Shown piece by piece: positions 35,745-44,354 of a stretch of DNA of 51,820 nt. Within the stretch, counting starts at the first letter, position 1, and each line of letters starts with the position of its first letter. This DNA is from UBA4655 sp964585575 (GTDB lineage Bacteria; Planctomycetota; Planctomycetia; Pirellulales; UBA1268). The notes below the pieces were generated by a model that was not told where the DNA came from, did not search any database, and was given only the letters and a program-made list of their open reading frames with translations. A program made the position numbers and the translations under genes. The stretch is taken from assembly GCA_964585575.1 (NCBI GenBank), contig CAZPEM010000006.1, forward strand, positions 1-51,820, in the 5' to 3' direction.

Positions 35745-36746
35745 TCAGGGAGAAGGAGCAACGTAGGTGGCCTCGCCCGTAGCGACGCCGTCGATGCTCG
35801 CCATGGCCGGGAGCACGGTCGTAGCCGCAGAGTATTCGAGGAACACGACCGCCCCATCGCCGAGGAGCCACGCCCCGCCTCCCGGATGCATGCTCCAAAA
35901 GTGCGTGGCCGCACAGGGGTTGCGGACGTCGTCGTGCCGGAAATACCCTGGCGACGGACAGGCATTGCCTTCGGCGTCCGTGGCGATGATGGAGAACTCC
36001 ATGTTCGGGCTCGCCATCACCGTGTCGAAATCGGTCATCGTCCAGCGGCCGTAGTACCGATCGGAGGAGGGCGGCCGCTCGCCCACGATCGTCACCTTGC
36101 TCAGCCCGGCGACGACCTTCGCCGCAGTCACTTTCGGCCGGCGAGACCAGGTCCAATTCTGCGTCGGGAAGACGCCGTTGACGGCATTGCTCGCATGCCC
36201 CGCCTCGTCGACCCGCTCGTCGTTGCCACTGACGGCGACATAACTGTTGAGACCGTAGCCCCCGGTATTCGGAATCGGGCCGGCGTGCTGGTCCGATGGG
36301 CAGAGGTAGCCCGGGACGACGAGGCCGCTCACCTCCCGATGGACCGCGTAGACGTCCTCGAGCGTCGTCGGCCGCTTCCAGATGGCCGGAGCCGCCGGCT
36401 CCTCCATGAACGGCTGAATCCGCAGCAGCCAGCTCCCCACCTGCTCGAGCCGCGGCGGAAAGACGTCTTCCGGGCCGGCGACCCCGACCAGGTGCTCGGG
36501 CAGCACACTGAACTGGGAGGGAGCAAGGTGTCTCCTCGTCGCCTGTCGGGCGAGCGGGAACTGTCGGCTCGAGTCGTGGAAGCCCGAGATCGCAAGCCCA
36601 ATCTGCCGCAGCTTGTTCGAGCAAGCCGTTCGCCGGCCGGCCTCCCGCACCGACTGGATCGCCGGCAACAGGAGGCCGACGACGACGCCGATGATGGCAA
36701 TCGAAACGAGCAGTTCGACGAGTGTGAACCCGTGGCGTCGCATCAT
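35745..36746 (-). CDS. DUF1559 family pilin-like secreted protein
   Basis: The 333-residue protein begins MMRRHGFTLVELLVSIAII, a type IV pilin/pseudopilin prepilin signal cleaved before the phenylalanine, followed by the pilin helix with CSNKLRQIGLAISGFHD. The C-terminal half contains GGGAWLLGDGAVVFLEYS, the H-X9-DG-like ending characteristic of DUF1559. These proteins are massively expanded in planctomycetes; their role is unknown, and a pseudopilin-like envelope structure is suspected. Start ATG 36746 (ATG 36743 equivalent) puts the prepilin signal at the N-terminus. It is the first gene of a two-gene unit. Confidence 0.9.
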   Translation of the reverse strand: MMRRHGFTLVELLVSIAIIGVVVGLLLPAIQSVREAGRRTACSNKLRQIGLAISGFHDSSRQFPLARQATRRHLAPSQFSVLPEHLVGVAGPEDVFPPRLEQVGSWLLRIQPFMEEPAAPAIWKRPTTLEDVYAVHREVSGLVVPGYLCPSDQHAGPIPNTGGYGLNSYVAVSGNDERVDEAGHASNAVNGVFPTQNWTWSRRPKVTAAKVVAGLSKVTIVGERPPSSDRYYGRWTMTDFDTVMASPNMEFSIIATDAEGNACPSPGYFRHDDVRNPCAATHFWSMHPGGGAWLLGDGAVVFLEYSAATTVLPAMASIDGVATGEATYVAPSP

Positions 36747-36857
36747 GAGCTTCGTGCGCGACGGTCGCCGTGCATGCACCGCCGGAGTGTGACGAGTATC
36801 ACCCCCGCGTGGAGGGTCGTCAACCAATCGAGCCCGCCGGCAGCGCGGACCGCGGCG

Positions 36858-38348
36858 TCATCCCTTGATCACCCCCAGCGGCCGCAGGCGTGCGACCTTC
36901 GTCGACAACCCGGCGCGGTGGACCACATCGACGACCAGATCGACGTCCTTGTAGGCGGCGGGCTGCTCCTCCGCGAGGCCCTCGCGGCTCCGCGATCTCG
37001 CCACGACGCCGATCCGCGAGAGCTCGTCGCGGATGCTGCGGCCCCGCGCCGCGCGGGTGGCGGCGGTGCGGCTCATGCAGCGTCCGGCCCCGTGGCAGGT
37101 CGTGCCGAACGACCGCTCCATCGACCGGGGGCCACCCGCGAGCACCCAGCTGCCGCGGCCCATGTCGCCCGGAATGATGACGGGCTGGCCGACGTCGCGA
37201 TACCGTGCCGGCACGTCGGCGTGCCCCGCGGGAAAGGCTCGCGTCGCCCCCTTCCTGTGCACGCAGACGATCTTCCGCTCCCCCGCCACGTCGTGCGACT
37301 CGAGCTTGGCCATGTTGTGCGCGACGTCGTAGAGGAGCGTCATGCCGAGCGACTCCCAACTTCGCCCGAAGACCCGCTCGAACACCTTCCGGCACTCCAC
37401 GAGCAGGAGCTGGCGGTTGCAGAAGGCGTAGTTCGCCGCCGCCCGCATCGCCCCGAGATACGCCTCCCCTTCGGGGCTCTCCACGGGGGCGCAGACGAGC
37501 TGCCGATCGGGCAGCGCGACGCCGTATTTCGTCGGCGAATCGCGAAGGCTGCGGAGGGCATCGTCGCAGACCTGGTAGCCGAGCCCGCGCGAGCCGGAGT
37601 GGATGAGCACGCACACCTGCCCGACGTGGAGCCCGAACGCCGCCGCGACGAGCGGATCCTCGAGCCGATCGACGACCTGCACCTCCACGAAATGGTTGCC
37701 CGCCCCCACGGTGCCGCACTGGTCGAGCCCCCGTTCGATCGCACGGTCGCTCACGAGATCCGGCCGCGCCCCCTCGATGCGGCCCTCGGCCTCGGTGCAG
37801 GCGAGGTCGTCGGCGGTGGCGAGCCCGCGGGCCTGGAGAAACCGCACCCCCTCCCGCATGAGTTCCCGCAGCTCCGCCGCCGCGAATCGGTACGGCCCCC
37901 CCTGCCCCACGCCCACCGGAATGTCACGGATCATCTGGTTCACCAACGGCAGGAGCACGGGCCGCACATCGTCGATCGAGAGAGCCGTGCGGACGAGCCG
38001 CACGCCGCAGTTGATGTCGTAGCCGACGCCTCCCGGCGACACGACGCCGCCCGCCGCCGGGTCGGTCGCACACACCCCGCCGATGCAGAACCCGTAGCCC
38101 CAGTGGATGTCGGGCATCGCGAGGCTCGCGAGCTGGATGCCGGGCAGGAAGGCCACGTTGGCCACCTGCTCGGCCGCCCGATCGCTCCGGATGTGGGGGA
38201 GCAGTCGCTCGTCGGCGAAAATCAGCCCGTCCACGAGCATGCCCGGCTTGTACGACCGCGGAATCCTCCAGGAGCATTCATCGACCGGCTCGAGTGGACC
38301 GTCGTAGCCGGCCTCCGACTTCGGCGCCGTCGCCGCGAACTCGGTCAT
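36858..38348 (-). CDS. rtcB: RtcB-type RNA ligase
   Basis: RtcB joins RNA 2',3'-cyclic phosphate and 5'-OH ends using GTP and a divalent metal, acting in tRNA splicing or RNA repair. The 496-residue protein has the metal- and GMP-binding motifs in order: YDINCGVRLVR, GTVGAGNHFVEVQ, LIHSGSRGLG, YDVAHNMAKLE, HRKGATRAFPAG and FGTTCHGAGRCMSR, closing with a lysine-containing AYKDVDLVVDVV segment. Length is normal. The archease gene lies 30 bases upstream on the same strand; archease activates RtcB, so the two make an RNA repair operon. Identity is secure. Confidence 0.96.
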   Translation of the reverse strand: MTEFAATAPKSEAGYDGPLEPVDECSWRIPRSYKPGMLVDGLIFADERLLPHIRSDRAAEQVANVAFLPGIQLASLAMPDIHWGYGFCIGGVCATDPAAGGVVSPGGVGYDINCGVRLVRTALSIDDVRPVLLPLVNQMIRDIPVGVGQGGPYRFAAAELRELMREGVRFLQARGLATADDLACTEAEGRIEGARPDLVSDRAIERGLDQCGTVGAGNHFVEVQVVDRLEDPLVAAAFGLHVGQVCVLIHSGSRGLGYQVCDDALRSLRDSPTKYGVALPDRQLVCAPVESPEGEAYLGAMRAAANYAFCNRQLLLVECRKVFERVFGRSWESLGMTLLYDVAHNMAKLESHDVAGERKIVCVHRKGATRAFPAGHADVPARYRDVGQPVIIPGDMGRGSWVLAGGPRSMERSFGTTCHGAGRCMSRTAATRAARGRSIRDELSRIGVVARSRSREGLAEEQPAAYKDVDLVVDVVHRAGLSTKVARLRPLGVIKG

Positions 38349-38378
38349 GGAATGGCCTTTCCCGTCAGAAGTAGGGTT

Positions 38379-38789
38379 TCAGATGTCGACGATGAACTCC
38401 GCCTCCCAGCCCTCCGGCACTCGCCGCACCCGGAGCTCGTGCTGCGTGACGGCCTTGATCTCGTGGGCCAGCTGGTGCCGCTTCGGGTCGTAGGGCTCCC
38501 CGTACACCCGGGCATCGAGCCCCGCCGGATCGATCGCGACCTCGCAGGAACGTCCGAGAAACCGACGAAGCTCGAACGCGACGTGCAGTTCCGACACGAG
38601 GTCGAAGAGCAGCCAGGTCGGGTCGGTTCCATCGACCCGCAGCCGCTCCTCCTGCGCCGGCCGCACCTGCGCGAGGTCGCCGGCGATCACCTCGAAGAGG
38701 CCGCACGCCGCGTCGCACAAGAGCTCCGAAAGCGACGCCGCGTGCACGCGGATCCCGATATCGGCCGTGTGGTCGAAGAGCTCGTACAT
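38379..38789 (-). CDS. Archease, RtcB-activating protein
   Basis: The 136-residue product starts MYELFDHTADIGIRVHAAS, the archease signature with the conserved DHTADIG, and ends EAEFIVDI with the terminal acidic residue that binds calcium in the family. Archease speeds guanylylation and turnover of RtcB. It is directly upstream of rtcB, which gives strong context. ATG 38789 is chosen because the family motif begins there; a longer frame to 38945 would be unconserved. It is divergent from the glycosyltransferase gene. Confidence 0.93.
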   Translation of the reverse strand: MYELFDHTADIGIRVHAASLSELLCDAACGLFEVIAGDLAQVRPAQEERLRVDGTDPTWLLFDLVSELHVAFELRRFLGRSCEVAIDPAGLDARVYGEPYDPKRHQLAHEIKAVTQHELRVRRVPEGWEAEFIVDI

Positions 38790-38932
38790 GGGGCGGAACT
38801 CTACGCCCCCTCGCGTTCGACGCGGCCGGCCCCGCCATTGCCCCGCGAAAACCGCCGGACAATCCCGTTGACCGCCGCGCCCGCCCCCCCTACCCTCCCG
38901 CCGCACTCCACCACGCGGCCCGCGCCGTTCCC

Positions 38933-39964
38933 ATGAAACTCCCACACGACCTGCGTCTTCGACACGCGCTTCCCGACGGGCCGGACCTCGGTCTCCTGAG
39001 CGTGGTCGTGCCCTGCTTCGACGAGGAGACCGTCATCGAGACGACGCACCGCCGGCTCGTCGAGACGCTTCCCGAGACGGGGATGGACTTCGAGATCATC
39101 TACGTGGACGACGGCAGCCGCGACGCGACGGCGGACAAGCTCGCCCGGATCGCGGCCGAGGATCCGCGGGTGAGGTTCGTGGAGCTCTCCCGAAACTTCG
39201 GCCAGCAAGCGGCGATGTCAGCGGGCCTCGCGCACGCGGCCGGCGACGCGGTCGTGCTCATCGATGCCGACCTGCAGGATCCGCCGGAGGTGATTCCGGA
39301 GATGGTCCAGGCCTGGAGGCACGGTGCGGATGTCGCCTACGGCCGCCGCCGCACACGGGACGGCGAGACCGCCTTCAAGCTGGCGACCGCGGCTGTCTTC
39401 CACCGGCTGCTCGCGCGGCTCGTGCCCCATCCGATTCCGATCGACACCGGCGACTTCAAGCTGCTCGATCGCGCGGTCGTCGACGCTCTGCTCTCGCTGC
39501 CCGAGAAGCGGCGGTACCTGCGAAATCTCGTCGCCTGGACCGGCTTCCGGCACGAGCCCGTCTGGTACGACCGCAAGCCGCGGGCCGCCGGAACGACGAA
39601 GTATTCGATCCGCAAGCTCGTGGCACTGGCGGTCGATGCGGTCGTGATGTCGTCCGACACCCCGATGCGGCTCACATGGCTCTTGGCCGCGGTGCTCGGG
39701 GCGATCGGCCTCGCCTCCGGCGGGGCCGCGATGCTGCTGCCCTCGGCTCGCCTCCTGGCCGCCATCGGGGCGATCGTGTCGCTCGCCGCGGCGGTGCAGA
39801 TGGTGGCGATCGCGATCGTCGGCGAGTACGTCGTCCGCACCTACCGAGAGACGCAGGCACGGCCGAGCTGGATCGCCCGGCCGTCGTCCGCCCGCCTCCG
39901 GATCCATCGGTCCGACGAAATCCTCACAGCGGACGAAGGCCTGTTCGCACGGCACGTCTCCTGA
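38933..39964 (+). CDS. Glycosyltransferase family 2, polyprenyl-phosphate sugar transferase-like
   Basis: The 343-residue protein has a GT-A catalytic domain with SVVVPCFDEE, YVDDGSRDAT, the metal-binding DADLQDPPEV and FKLLDRAVVDALL, followed by two C-terminal membrane helices (about 245-270 and 278-305). This is the arrangement of DPM1/GtrB-like enzymes that transfer a sugar from a nucleotide donor to undecaprenyl phosphate at the membrane. The closing EYVVRTYRETQARP is also typical. Monocistronic by position. The sugar is not predictable. Confidence 0.9.
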   Translation: MKLPHDLRLRHALPDGPDLGLLSVVVPCFDEETVIETTHRRLVETLPETGMDFEIIYVDDGSRDATADKLARIAAEDPRVRFVELSRNFGQQAAMSAGLAHAAGDAVVLIDADLQDPPEVIPEMVQAWRHGADVAYGRRRTRDGETAFKLATAAVFHRLLARLVPHPIPIDTGDFKLLDRAVVDALLSLPEKRRYLRNLVAWTGFRHEPVWYDRKPRAAGTTKYSIRKLVALAVDAVVMSSDTPMRLTWLLAAVLGAIGLASGGAAMLLPSARLLAAIGAIVSLAAAVQMVAIAIVGEYVVRTYRETQARPSWIARPSSARLRIHRSDEILTADEGLFARHVS

Positions 39965-40004
39965 GGCAGGCCGCGGCCGCGACCGGATCTGGAGCCGCAC
40001 ACGG

Positions 40005-40325
40005 TCAGAAGCCCGCCCGGGCCGGGGATCCTCGTCGCCCCTCCGACACGGCACTCGACCAGCCGGCCAGGCAGTTCCACACGACCGCCAGGCCCGCTCC
40101 CATGAGATACCCGGCCACGGCCGCCGTGCCCACGAGCATCACGGCCGCGGCCGGGTCGAACGGCCCGACCCTGGGAGCCGACGCCTCGACGAAGTGGATC
40201 CGGTAGATGAAGTCAACGAGCGGCTGCGCCGCGGCAAAGGCGACGAGCACGGCCCACGCCGCATGCCAGACCGCGAGCACCGCCGCCACCGCCAATCCCG
40301 CCCGGTTCACGAAAATGCGTTGCAC
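40005..40325 (-). CDS. Small two-helix membrane protein, unknown
   Basis: The 106-residue protein starts at GTG 40325 with gagg eight bases upstream. It has two hydrophobic helices (about 9-33 and 60-82), an amphipathic stretch between them, and a short Arg/Ala tail. No family is recognised. It is convergent with the glycosyltransferase and divergent from the GHKL ATPase gene. Confidence 0.6.
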   Translation of the reverse strand: MQRIFVNRAGLAVAAVLAVWHAAWAVLVAFAAAQPLVDFIYRIHFVEASAPRVGPFDPAAAVMLVGTAAVAGYLMGAGLAVVWNCLAGWSSAVSEGRRGSPARAGF

Positions 40326-40413
40326 GATCGCACCTCTCTTCTCTTCTGGGAGACCCGAAGGAACGCGTCCGGTGCGACGAAACGGGCCGCACGTTTGCCG
40401 CGGCCCGACGATC

Positions 40414-40419
40414 TATACT
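40414..40419 (+). promoter_or_regulatory. -10 element (TATACT) close to the GHKL ATPase start
   Basis: TATACT ends ten bases before ATG 40430 and no Shine-Dalgarno is present, so the message is predicted to have almost no leader. The -35 region is not clear (TTGCCG occurs, but only 13 bases upstream). Confidence 0.4.
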
Positions 40420-40429
40420 ACGCGGCTGC

Positions 40430-42214
40430 ATGGCAGCCTCCAAAACCACCACCGGCACGCTCAAGATCGGCGACCAGTGGAACGCGATCACGATCATCGC
40501 CCATTCGCAGACACACCCCCTCAAGGCGATCTGCGAGCTGACGGAAAACGCGATCGATGCCGGGGCATCGCAGGTGCGGATCCTCCGTCGCCGGTCGAAG
40601 GGGCGGACCTTCCTCGAGGTCGTCGACGACGGCCGGGGCGTCGCCCCGGACGAGTCGGGCTCGCCCGACTTCCAACGGATCGCGACGCATCTGTGCGACT
40701 CGATGAAGCGTCACCTCGACGCCCGGAACCGGCAGGGAGTGCATGGCGAGTTCGGGATCGGCCTGCTGAGTTTCTGGAGCCTGGGGGAGGAGCTGCGGAT
40801 GATCTCCGGGGGCGGGACGATGCCGCTCATGGAGCTCCATCTCGTCCGCGGCCAACGGCAGTACGCCATCCGCCCGGTGCGGGGCCGCATCGCCACCGGC
40901 GGAACACGGGTGGTCGTCGGTCCCCTGCTCGACGCCACGAAGAACCTCGTCACGGGCGAGAAGATCGCCCGGTACCTCTCGGCGGAGCTTCGCGACCGGA
41001 TCCGGCGGACGGGGGTGGCGATCGAGGTGGCGGACTCCGTCGCCCGCAAGGAGGTTCCGGTCGTGCCGCGGGAGTTCGACGGCGAGCGGCTGGAGATTCC
41101 GCGACGCTACGCGACGCCGCTTGGCGACGTGAACGTGGAGATCTATCTCCGCGGTGACGAGGCGACCGGCAAGCCCGGCATCGCGGTCTGCAAGGACGGC
41201 ACCCGCGTGATCGAGGACATCGCCGAACTCCTCCCCTTCTCGCGTTCCCCCTGGAACGATCGCCGGCTCGAAGGGCTCGTCGATTTCGAGCCGCTCGCGC
41301 TCGCCCCCGGCACCCGTTCGGGCATCGTGCCCGACGCCGCGTTCGAGACGCTCGTCACTGCGGCCGGGGCGATCGAGACCGACATCCTCGCGGCGGTCGC
41401 GACCCGCGAGCAGGCCGAGGCGGAACGGGCGAGCCGCCAGCTGCTCAAGCAGGTCCACAAGGCCTTCGCATCGGCGCTCGCCGACTTGCCCGCGGAAGAC
41501 TACCTCTTCTTCGACATCCCGAAATCCGAGCCGTCGCTCCAGGGACGGCCAGGCGTGCCGGGGCAGGCCCTCGCCACGGGCCGACGCGAGGCTTCCGGGC
41601 GGGAGGTCGGCGACGAGCCGCCCCAGACCGACCTTTTTCCGGGAGATCCCGGCCCCTTGGCGGCGGTGCGGATCACCCCACGAACGCCACGCCGTCCGCC
41701 GGGTGGATCGTGCCTGTTCACCGCGACGCCCCGCGATGCGGCGGGCATCGCGATTCCCGAGGGCGTCGCGATCACCTGGCGGATCGTCGAGGGCTCCGCC
41801 GCGATCGCGACCGACGGCCGATCGTGCCGGGTGGCCTCCTCGACCGTGGGCATCGTGACGGTCGAGGCGACGGCCCGGCAGGCCGACATCGAGGTGGCGG
41901 ACCGGGTGGATCTCAAGTTTCTCGAGGAGGCCGACGGCGATGCCGCCGGCGGCCGTGGCCTGCCAGGCTACCGGCTCGAGGCCGATCACGGGCAGCCGTG
42001 GCGGAGCCGCTACGACGCCGGCCCCAACGAGATCGTGATCAACTCCGCCCACCGCGACTTTCTCGCCAGCCGCGGATCGGCCGCCAAACACCGCCGCTAC
42101 ATCGGCAAGCTCTACGCGAAGGAGGTCGTGCTCAGCAACTTCCCGCACGAGTCGCCCGCGGAGGTGATGGAGCGGCTCATCGAGGTGACGCTCCGCACGG
42201 AGGACGCGTTGTAG
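40430..42214 (+). CDS. GHKL (Hsp90/MutL/MORC-like) ATPase with an Ig-like domain
   Basis: The 594-residue cytoplasmic protein has a Bergerat ATP-binding fold: N-box ELTENAIDAGAS (about 37-48), DDGRGV (near 68), and HGEFGIGLLSFW (near 107), as in MutL, Hsp90 and MORC proteins. An S5-like transducer region follows (about 150-330), then a Pro/Gly-rich linker, a short Ig-like (BIG2-type) beta domain (about 430-490), and a conserved-looking C-terminal helical module with SAHRDFL and RRYIGKLYAKEVVL. No linker or HTH for a two-component kinase is present, so it is not a histidine kinase. Function is unknown; related stand-alone HATPases occur in DNA transactions and in defence. It is the last intact core gene before the accessory region. 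Confidence 0.75.
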   Translation: MAASKTTTGTLKIGDQWNAITIIAHSQTHPLKAICELTENAIDAGASQVRILRRRSKGRTFLEVVDDGRGVAPDESGSPDFQRIATHLCDSMKRHLDARNRQGVHGEFGIGLLSFWSLGEELRMISGGGTMPLMELHLVRGQRQYAIRPVRGRIATGGTRVVVGPLLDATKNLVTGEKIARYLSAELRDRIRRTGVAIEVADSVARKEVPVVPREFDGERLEIPRRYATPLGDVNVEIYLRGDEATGKPGIAVCKDGTRVIEDIAELLPFSRSPWNDRRLEGLVDFEPLALAPGTRSGIVPDAAFETLVTAAGAIETDILAAVATREQAEAERASRQLLKQVHKAFASALADLPAEDYLFFDIPKSEPSLQGRPGVPGQALATGRREASGREVGDEPPQTDLFPGDPGPLAAVRITPRTPRRPPGGSCLFTATPRDAAGIAIPEGVAITWRIVEGSAAIATDGRSCRVASSTVGIVTVEATARQADIEVADRVDLKFLEEADGDAAGGRGLPGYRLEADHGQPWRSRYDAGPNEIVINSAHRDFLASRGSAAKHRRYIGKLYAKEVVLSNFPHESPAEVMERLIEVTLRTEDAL

Positions 42215-42281
42215 GGCTTGTGCCGCCGCTCGCCGCACGCTCGCCCGACGCTTCACCCTGGCGTTCAGCGGCCCGTCCGTA

Positions 42282-42383
42282 TCAGCCCACCGTCCGACGG
42301 AACCCGCTGCGGTACTTCGCGGGCGTCATCCCCGTCAAATGGCTGAAGACGCTGGTGAAGTGGCTTTGGGAAGCGAAGCGGGG
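42282..42383 (-). pseudogene. AraC-family regulator, C-terminal remnant
   Basis: In one minus-strand frame 33 codons read as the end of the second AraC helix-turn-helix: FASQSHFTSVFSHLTGMTP followed by AKYRSGFRR and a stop at 42282-42284. This is the family's most conserved block. Nothing upstream in the frame resembles the rest of the protein, so all but the tail has been deleted. Confidence 0.7.
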
Positions 42384-42394
42384 AAGCCCGGCGT

Positions 42395-42520
42395 TCATCG
42401 AAGGCGGCGGCCGAGGCCTTCGACCGCGGCGAGACCAACGCCTACGACGCCATCGACGCCATAGTCGTCGCGATCGAGGCCTACCGTGCGGCCGCGGAAC
42501 GTCGCCGCGACGCGGCGTAG
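42395..42520 (+). pseudogene. C-terminal gene remnant, unidentified
   Basis: One plus-strand frame reads KAAAEAFDRGETNAYDAIDA and on to AAAERRRDAA before a TAG at 42518. The helical, compositionally normal sequence suggests a real protein tail. It has no start codon or upstream domain and abuts the AraC remnant. Confidence 0.35.
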
Positions 42521-42651
42521 CAGGCCGTTGGTCGGGAAAGCTGTCTCCGGACCGAATGCCTCCCCGCCGGGACCAAGACGGGTGCAGTTTTCCAGACTCC
42601 CCTGTATGGGGTATTCTCTTGGGTCGTCTTTGTTCCGCGAGGAGTCATCCC

Positions 42652-43152
42652 ATGAAACGGAATACGCATTCGTGCGCGATCGGGCCGCTGTGCTTCGTGG
42701 TGTGGTGTGTTGTTTTCTCGGACCCTGCCTTGGCCGTTGAGCCCAGCCCGCCGCGATCCGGAGCAACGCAACCTCGAACCGGCCAGACCCAGCGGTTCGG
42801 CTCCGGCACGATCACCCGCAGGTCGGACGGAACCACGAGCGAGACCCGGCCGTTTGGGTCCGGCTCGGTCACGACGGAGAGAACGCGTGACGGCAGGACG
42901 ATCACCGGCCACACCCAGAAATTCGGCTCCGGCACGATCACGAGATGGTCGGACGGCTCCACGACGGAAAGCCGGCCATTCGGTTCCGGCGTGATCACGA
43001 CCGAGCGGACCCGCGATGGCAAAACCGTCACGGGCCAGACCCAGAAGTTCGGCTCTGGCACGATCACGAACCGGTCGGACGGCTCCCGCTCTCAGACGCA
43101 GCCGTTTGGCAACGGGACGATCCAGCGGGACCAGCCCAGCCGAGGCCGATAG
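42652..43152 (+). CDS. Secreted FGSG-repeat protein, unknown function
   Basis: The 166-residue protein has a signal peptide (CFVVWCVVFSDPALAVE). From about residue 49 it consists of alternating 19- and 23-residue repeats, each starting FGSG: FGSGTITRRSDGTTSETRP, then FGSGSVTTERTRDGRTITG..., twice and a half over, ending FGNGTIQRDQ. Repeats are Ser/Thr/Arg/Gly-rich with almost no hydrophobic core, suggesting a beta-hairpin or beta-solenoid chain on the outside of the cell. A ggag stands seven bases before ATG 42652. DNA copies of the 126-bp double unit are still similar, pointing to recent duplication. No family is recognised. Confidence 0.7.
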   Translation: MKRNTHSCAIGPLCFVVWCVVFSDPALAVEPSPPRSGATQPRTGQTQRFGSGTITRRSDGTTSETRPFGSGSVTTERTRDGRTITGHTQKFGSGTITRWSDGSTTESRPFGSGVITTERTRDGKTVTGQTQKFGSGTITNRSDGSRSQTQPFGNGTIQRDQPSRGR

Positions 43153-43184
43153 GATCGGCCGGAGGCGGCGTCCAGCCCGGCGGC

Positions 43185-43652
43185 TCACCGTACCGAGGTG
43201 GCCCCGGCGCGTGGCTGCGGCGGCCGCGGGTTGAGGTCGATCCACACCTCGTCGCCAACGGCGATACGATGCAACGGCTCCGGGGTGAACTCGACCTCCA
43301 GGCTGCTGCTCACGCGATTCCATTCGACGCGGGTGATCCGGCCGATCATCGATTGCGCGCCGTTGACCGTGCGGTAGACGGCATCGCCGAGCGCGACCTG
43401 CGGCCGCACGGTCAGGCCGCCGTCCTTTCCACAATGAGCGGGTGTGTCACCGAGATACCTCGCATCGTGGCTTTCGATCACCTCGAAGTGAAACCGCGTG
43501 CCATGCGCCGCCACCGGCAGCGCCGCCTCGGCGTCGATTTCACGTGCGAAACCTACCCCCAGAGGCCAGCCCGTAATGGCCGGCGTCAGGACAACCACGG
43601 CAATCACGACCCCCGAGACCTCGAAAAACCTTCGACAACGTGAACGATCCAT
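43185..43652 (-). CDS. Exported or membrane-anchored protein, unknown
   Basis: The 155-residue product has an N-terminal anchor or uncleaved signal (FFEVSGVVIAVVVLTPAI) and a soluble domain with VESHD-type (EVIESHDARYLG), LTVRPQVALGDAVYR, RITRVEWNRVSSSLEVEF and HRIAVGDEVWIDLNP. It resembles small beta-barrel accessory domains, but no family is identified. ATG 43652 has aaggag six bases upstream. It is convergent with the FGSG-repeat gene, leaving 32 bases between the stops. Confidence 0.6.
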   Translation of the reverse strand: MDRSRCRRFFEVSGVVIAVVVLTPAITGWPLGVGFAREIDAEAALPVAAHGTRFHFEVIESHDARYLGDTPAHCGKDGGLTVRPQVALGDAVYRTVNGAQSMIGRITRVEWNRVSSSLEVEFTPEPLHRIAVGDEVWIDLNPRPPQPRAGATSVR

Positions 43653-43739
43653 GGCCAACTCCTTCGTGCGTGCGTTGACGGCGAGCCTTGCGCGAAGCAT
43701 ACCGCGCCCCGGCGTTGGAGCCGGGGCGACGCGGGCGTC

Positions 43740-43958
43740 CTACCCGAGTTCCATGGACGGCCCGATGACCTCGATCTGCTTTGCGACAAGAACCTTGTAT
43801 CTCGGATCCCTGCACAGCTCGACGATTGTCTCGAGTTCCCCCGTCTTCGACCAAGGCCTCACCTCTTCGATCGCCTTGATGCCTTCGGCGATGATTCGCG
43901 GTTTCGTGGCCTCGGGTATTGGAGCGGGAGCGATGCCGGGGCCCGTGACCTGCCTTGG
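43740..43958 (-). pseudogene. Truncated gene, C-terminal 72 codons only
   Basis: A minus-strand frame reads as normal protein (KPRIIAEGIKAIEEVRPW, then ELETIVELCRDPRYKVLVA and KQIEVIGPSMELG) to a stop at 43740. Going upstream it reaches a stop at 43959-43961 without any usable start codon. The 5' part is missing; the neighbouring IS3 remnant begins about 55 bases further on. No family recognised. Confidence 0.5.
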
Positions 43959-44014
43959 TCACCCCTGTTCCTGCCCCCTCATATCCCCTGGTACAAGAAA
44001 TTCAACCCGGTCAC

Positions 44015-44185
44015 CTCGACGCGGCAGTGTCACGCACGAGGCCCACGATCTTCAATACGGATCAGGGAGCCCAGTTCACGTCGGTGGCCTTCCCGAGCCG
44101 ATTGGCGAAAAGCGGCGTGGCCATCTCGATGGACGGCCGCGGCCGAGCCTTGGACGACGTATTCGCGGAGAGGATTTGGAGTTAG
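44015..44185 (+). pseudogene. IS3-family transposase (DDE domain), C-terminal remnant
   Basis: The frame contains IFNTDQGAQFTS and SMDGRGRALDDVFAERIW, the unmistakable second Asp and the Glu-containing block of IS3-type DDE transposases (the usual form is VFVERLW). It ends with an in-frame TAG at 44183, right where RSLKYE should follow. The N-terminal HTH and first catalytic Asp are missing. No inverted repeats of an intact IS were found. Confidence 0.85.
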
Positions 44186-44354
44186 CTCCAGTGTGCGGAC
44201 TTGCGGCCGATTGTCGTTCCGGGCGACAGGCCGTGAATCGGGCCAATCAGCGCAGGTCAGGAGCAATCCTGAGCGATCACCGGAAACAAAAACACCTGCA
44301 CACCCCGCAGATCGCGAGATGTACATGTGTTCATATACCCCCACGGGGAGTCGA

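Larger units (their letters stand above)
42215..42651. other. Gene-poor segment with coding remnants at the start of the accessory region
   Basis: This 437-bp stretch has no complete gene. It contains the C-terminus of an AraC-type regulator on the minus strand (42282-42383) and a short coding-like tail on the plus strand (42395-42520), back to back. The last 130 bases hold only the leader and Shine-Dalgarno of the repeat-protein gene. Confidence 0.6.

Noticed and set aside
42645..43067. Minus-strand frame with its own periodic sequence (VIVPEPNFWVWPV)
   Set aside because: Mirror image of the FGSG repeats; no ribosome-binding site, and the plus-strand frame has the signal peptide and Shine-Dalgarno.
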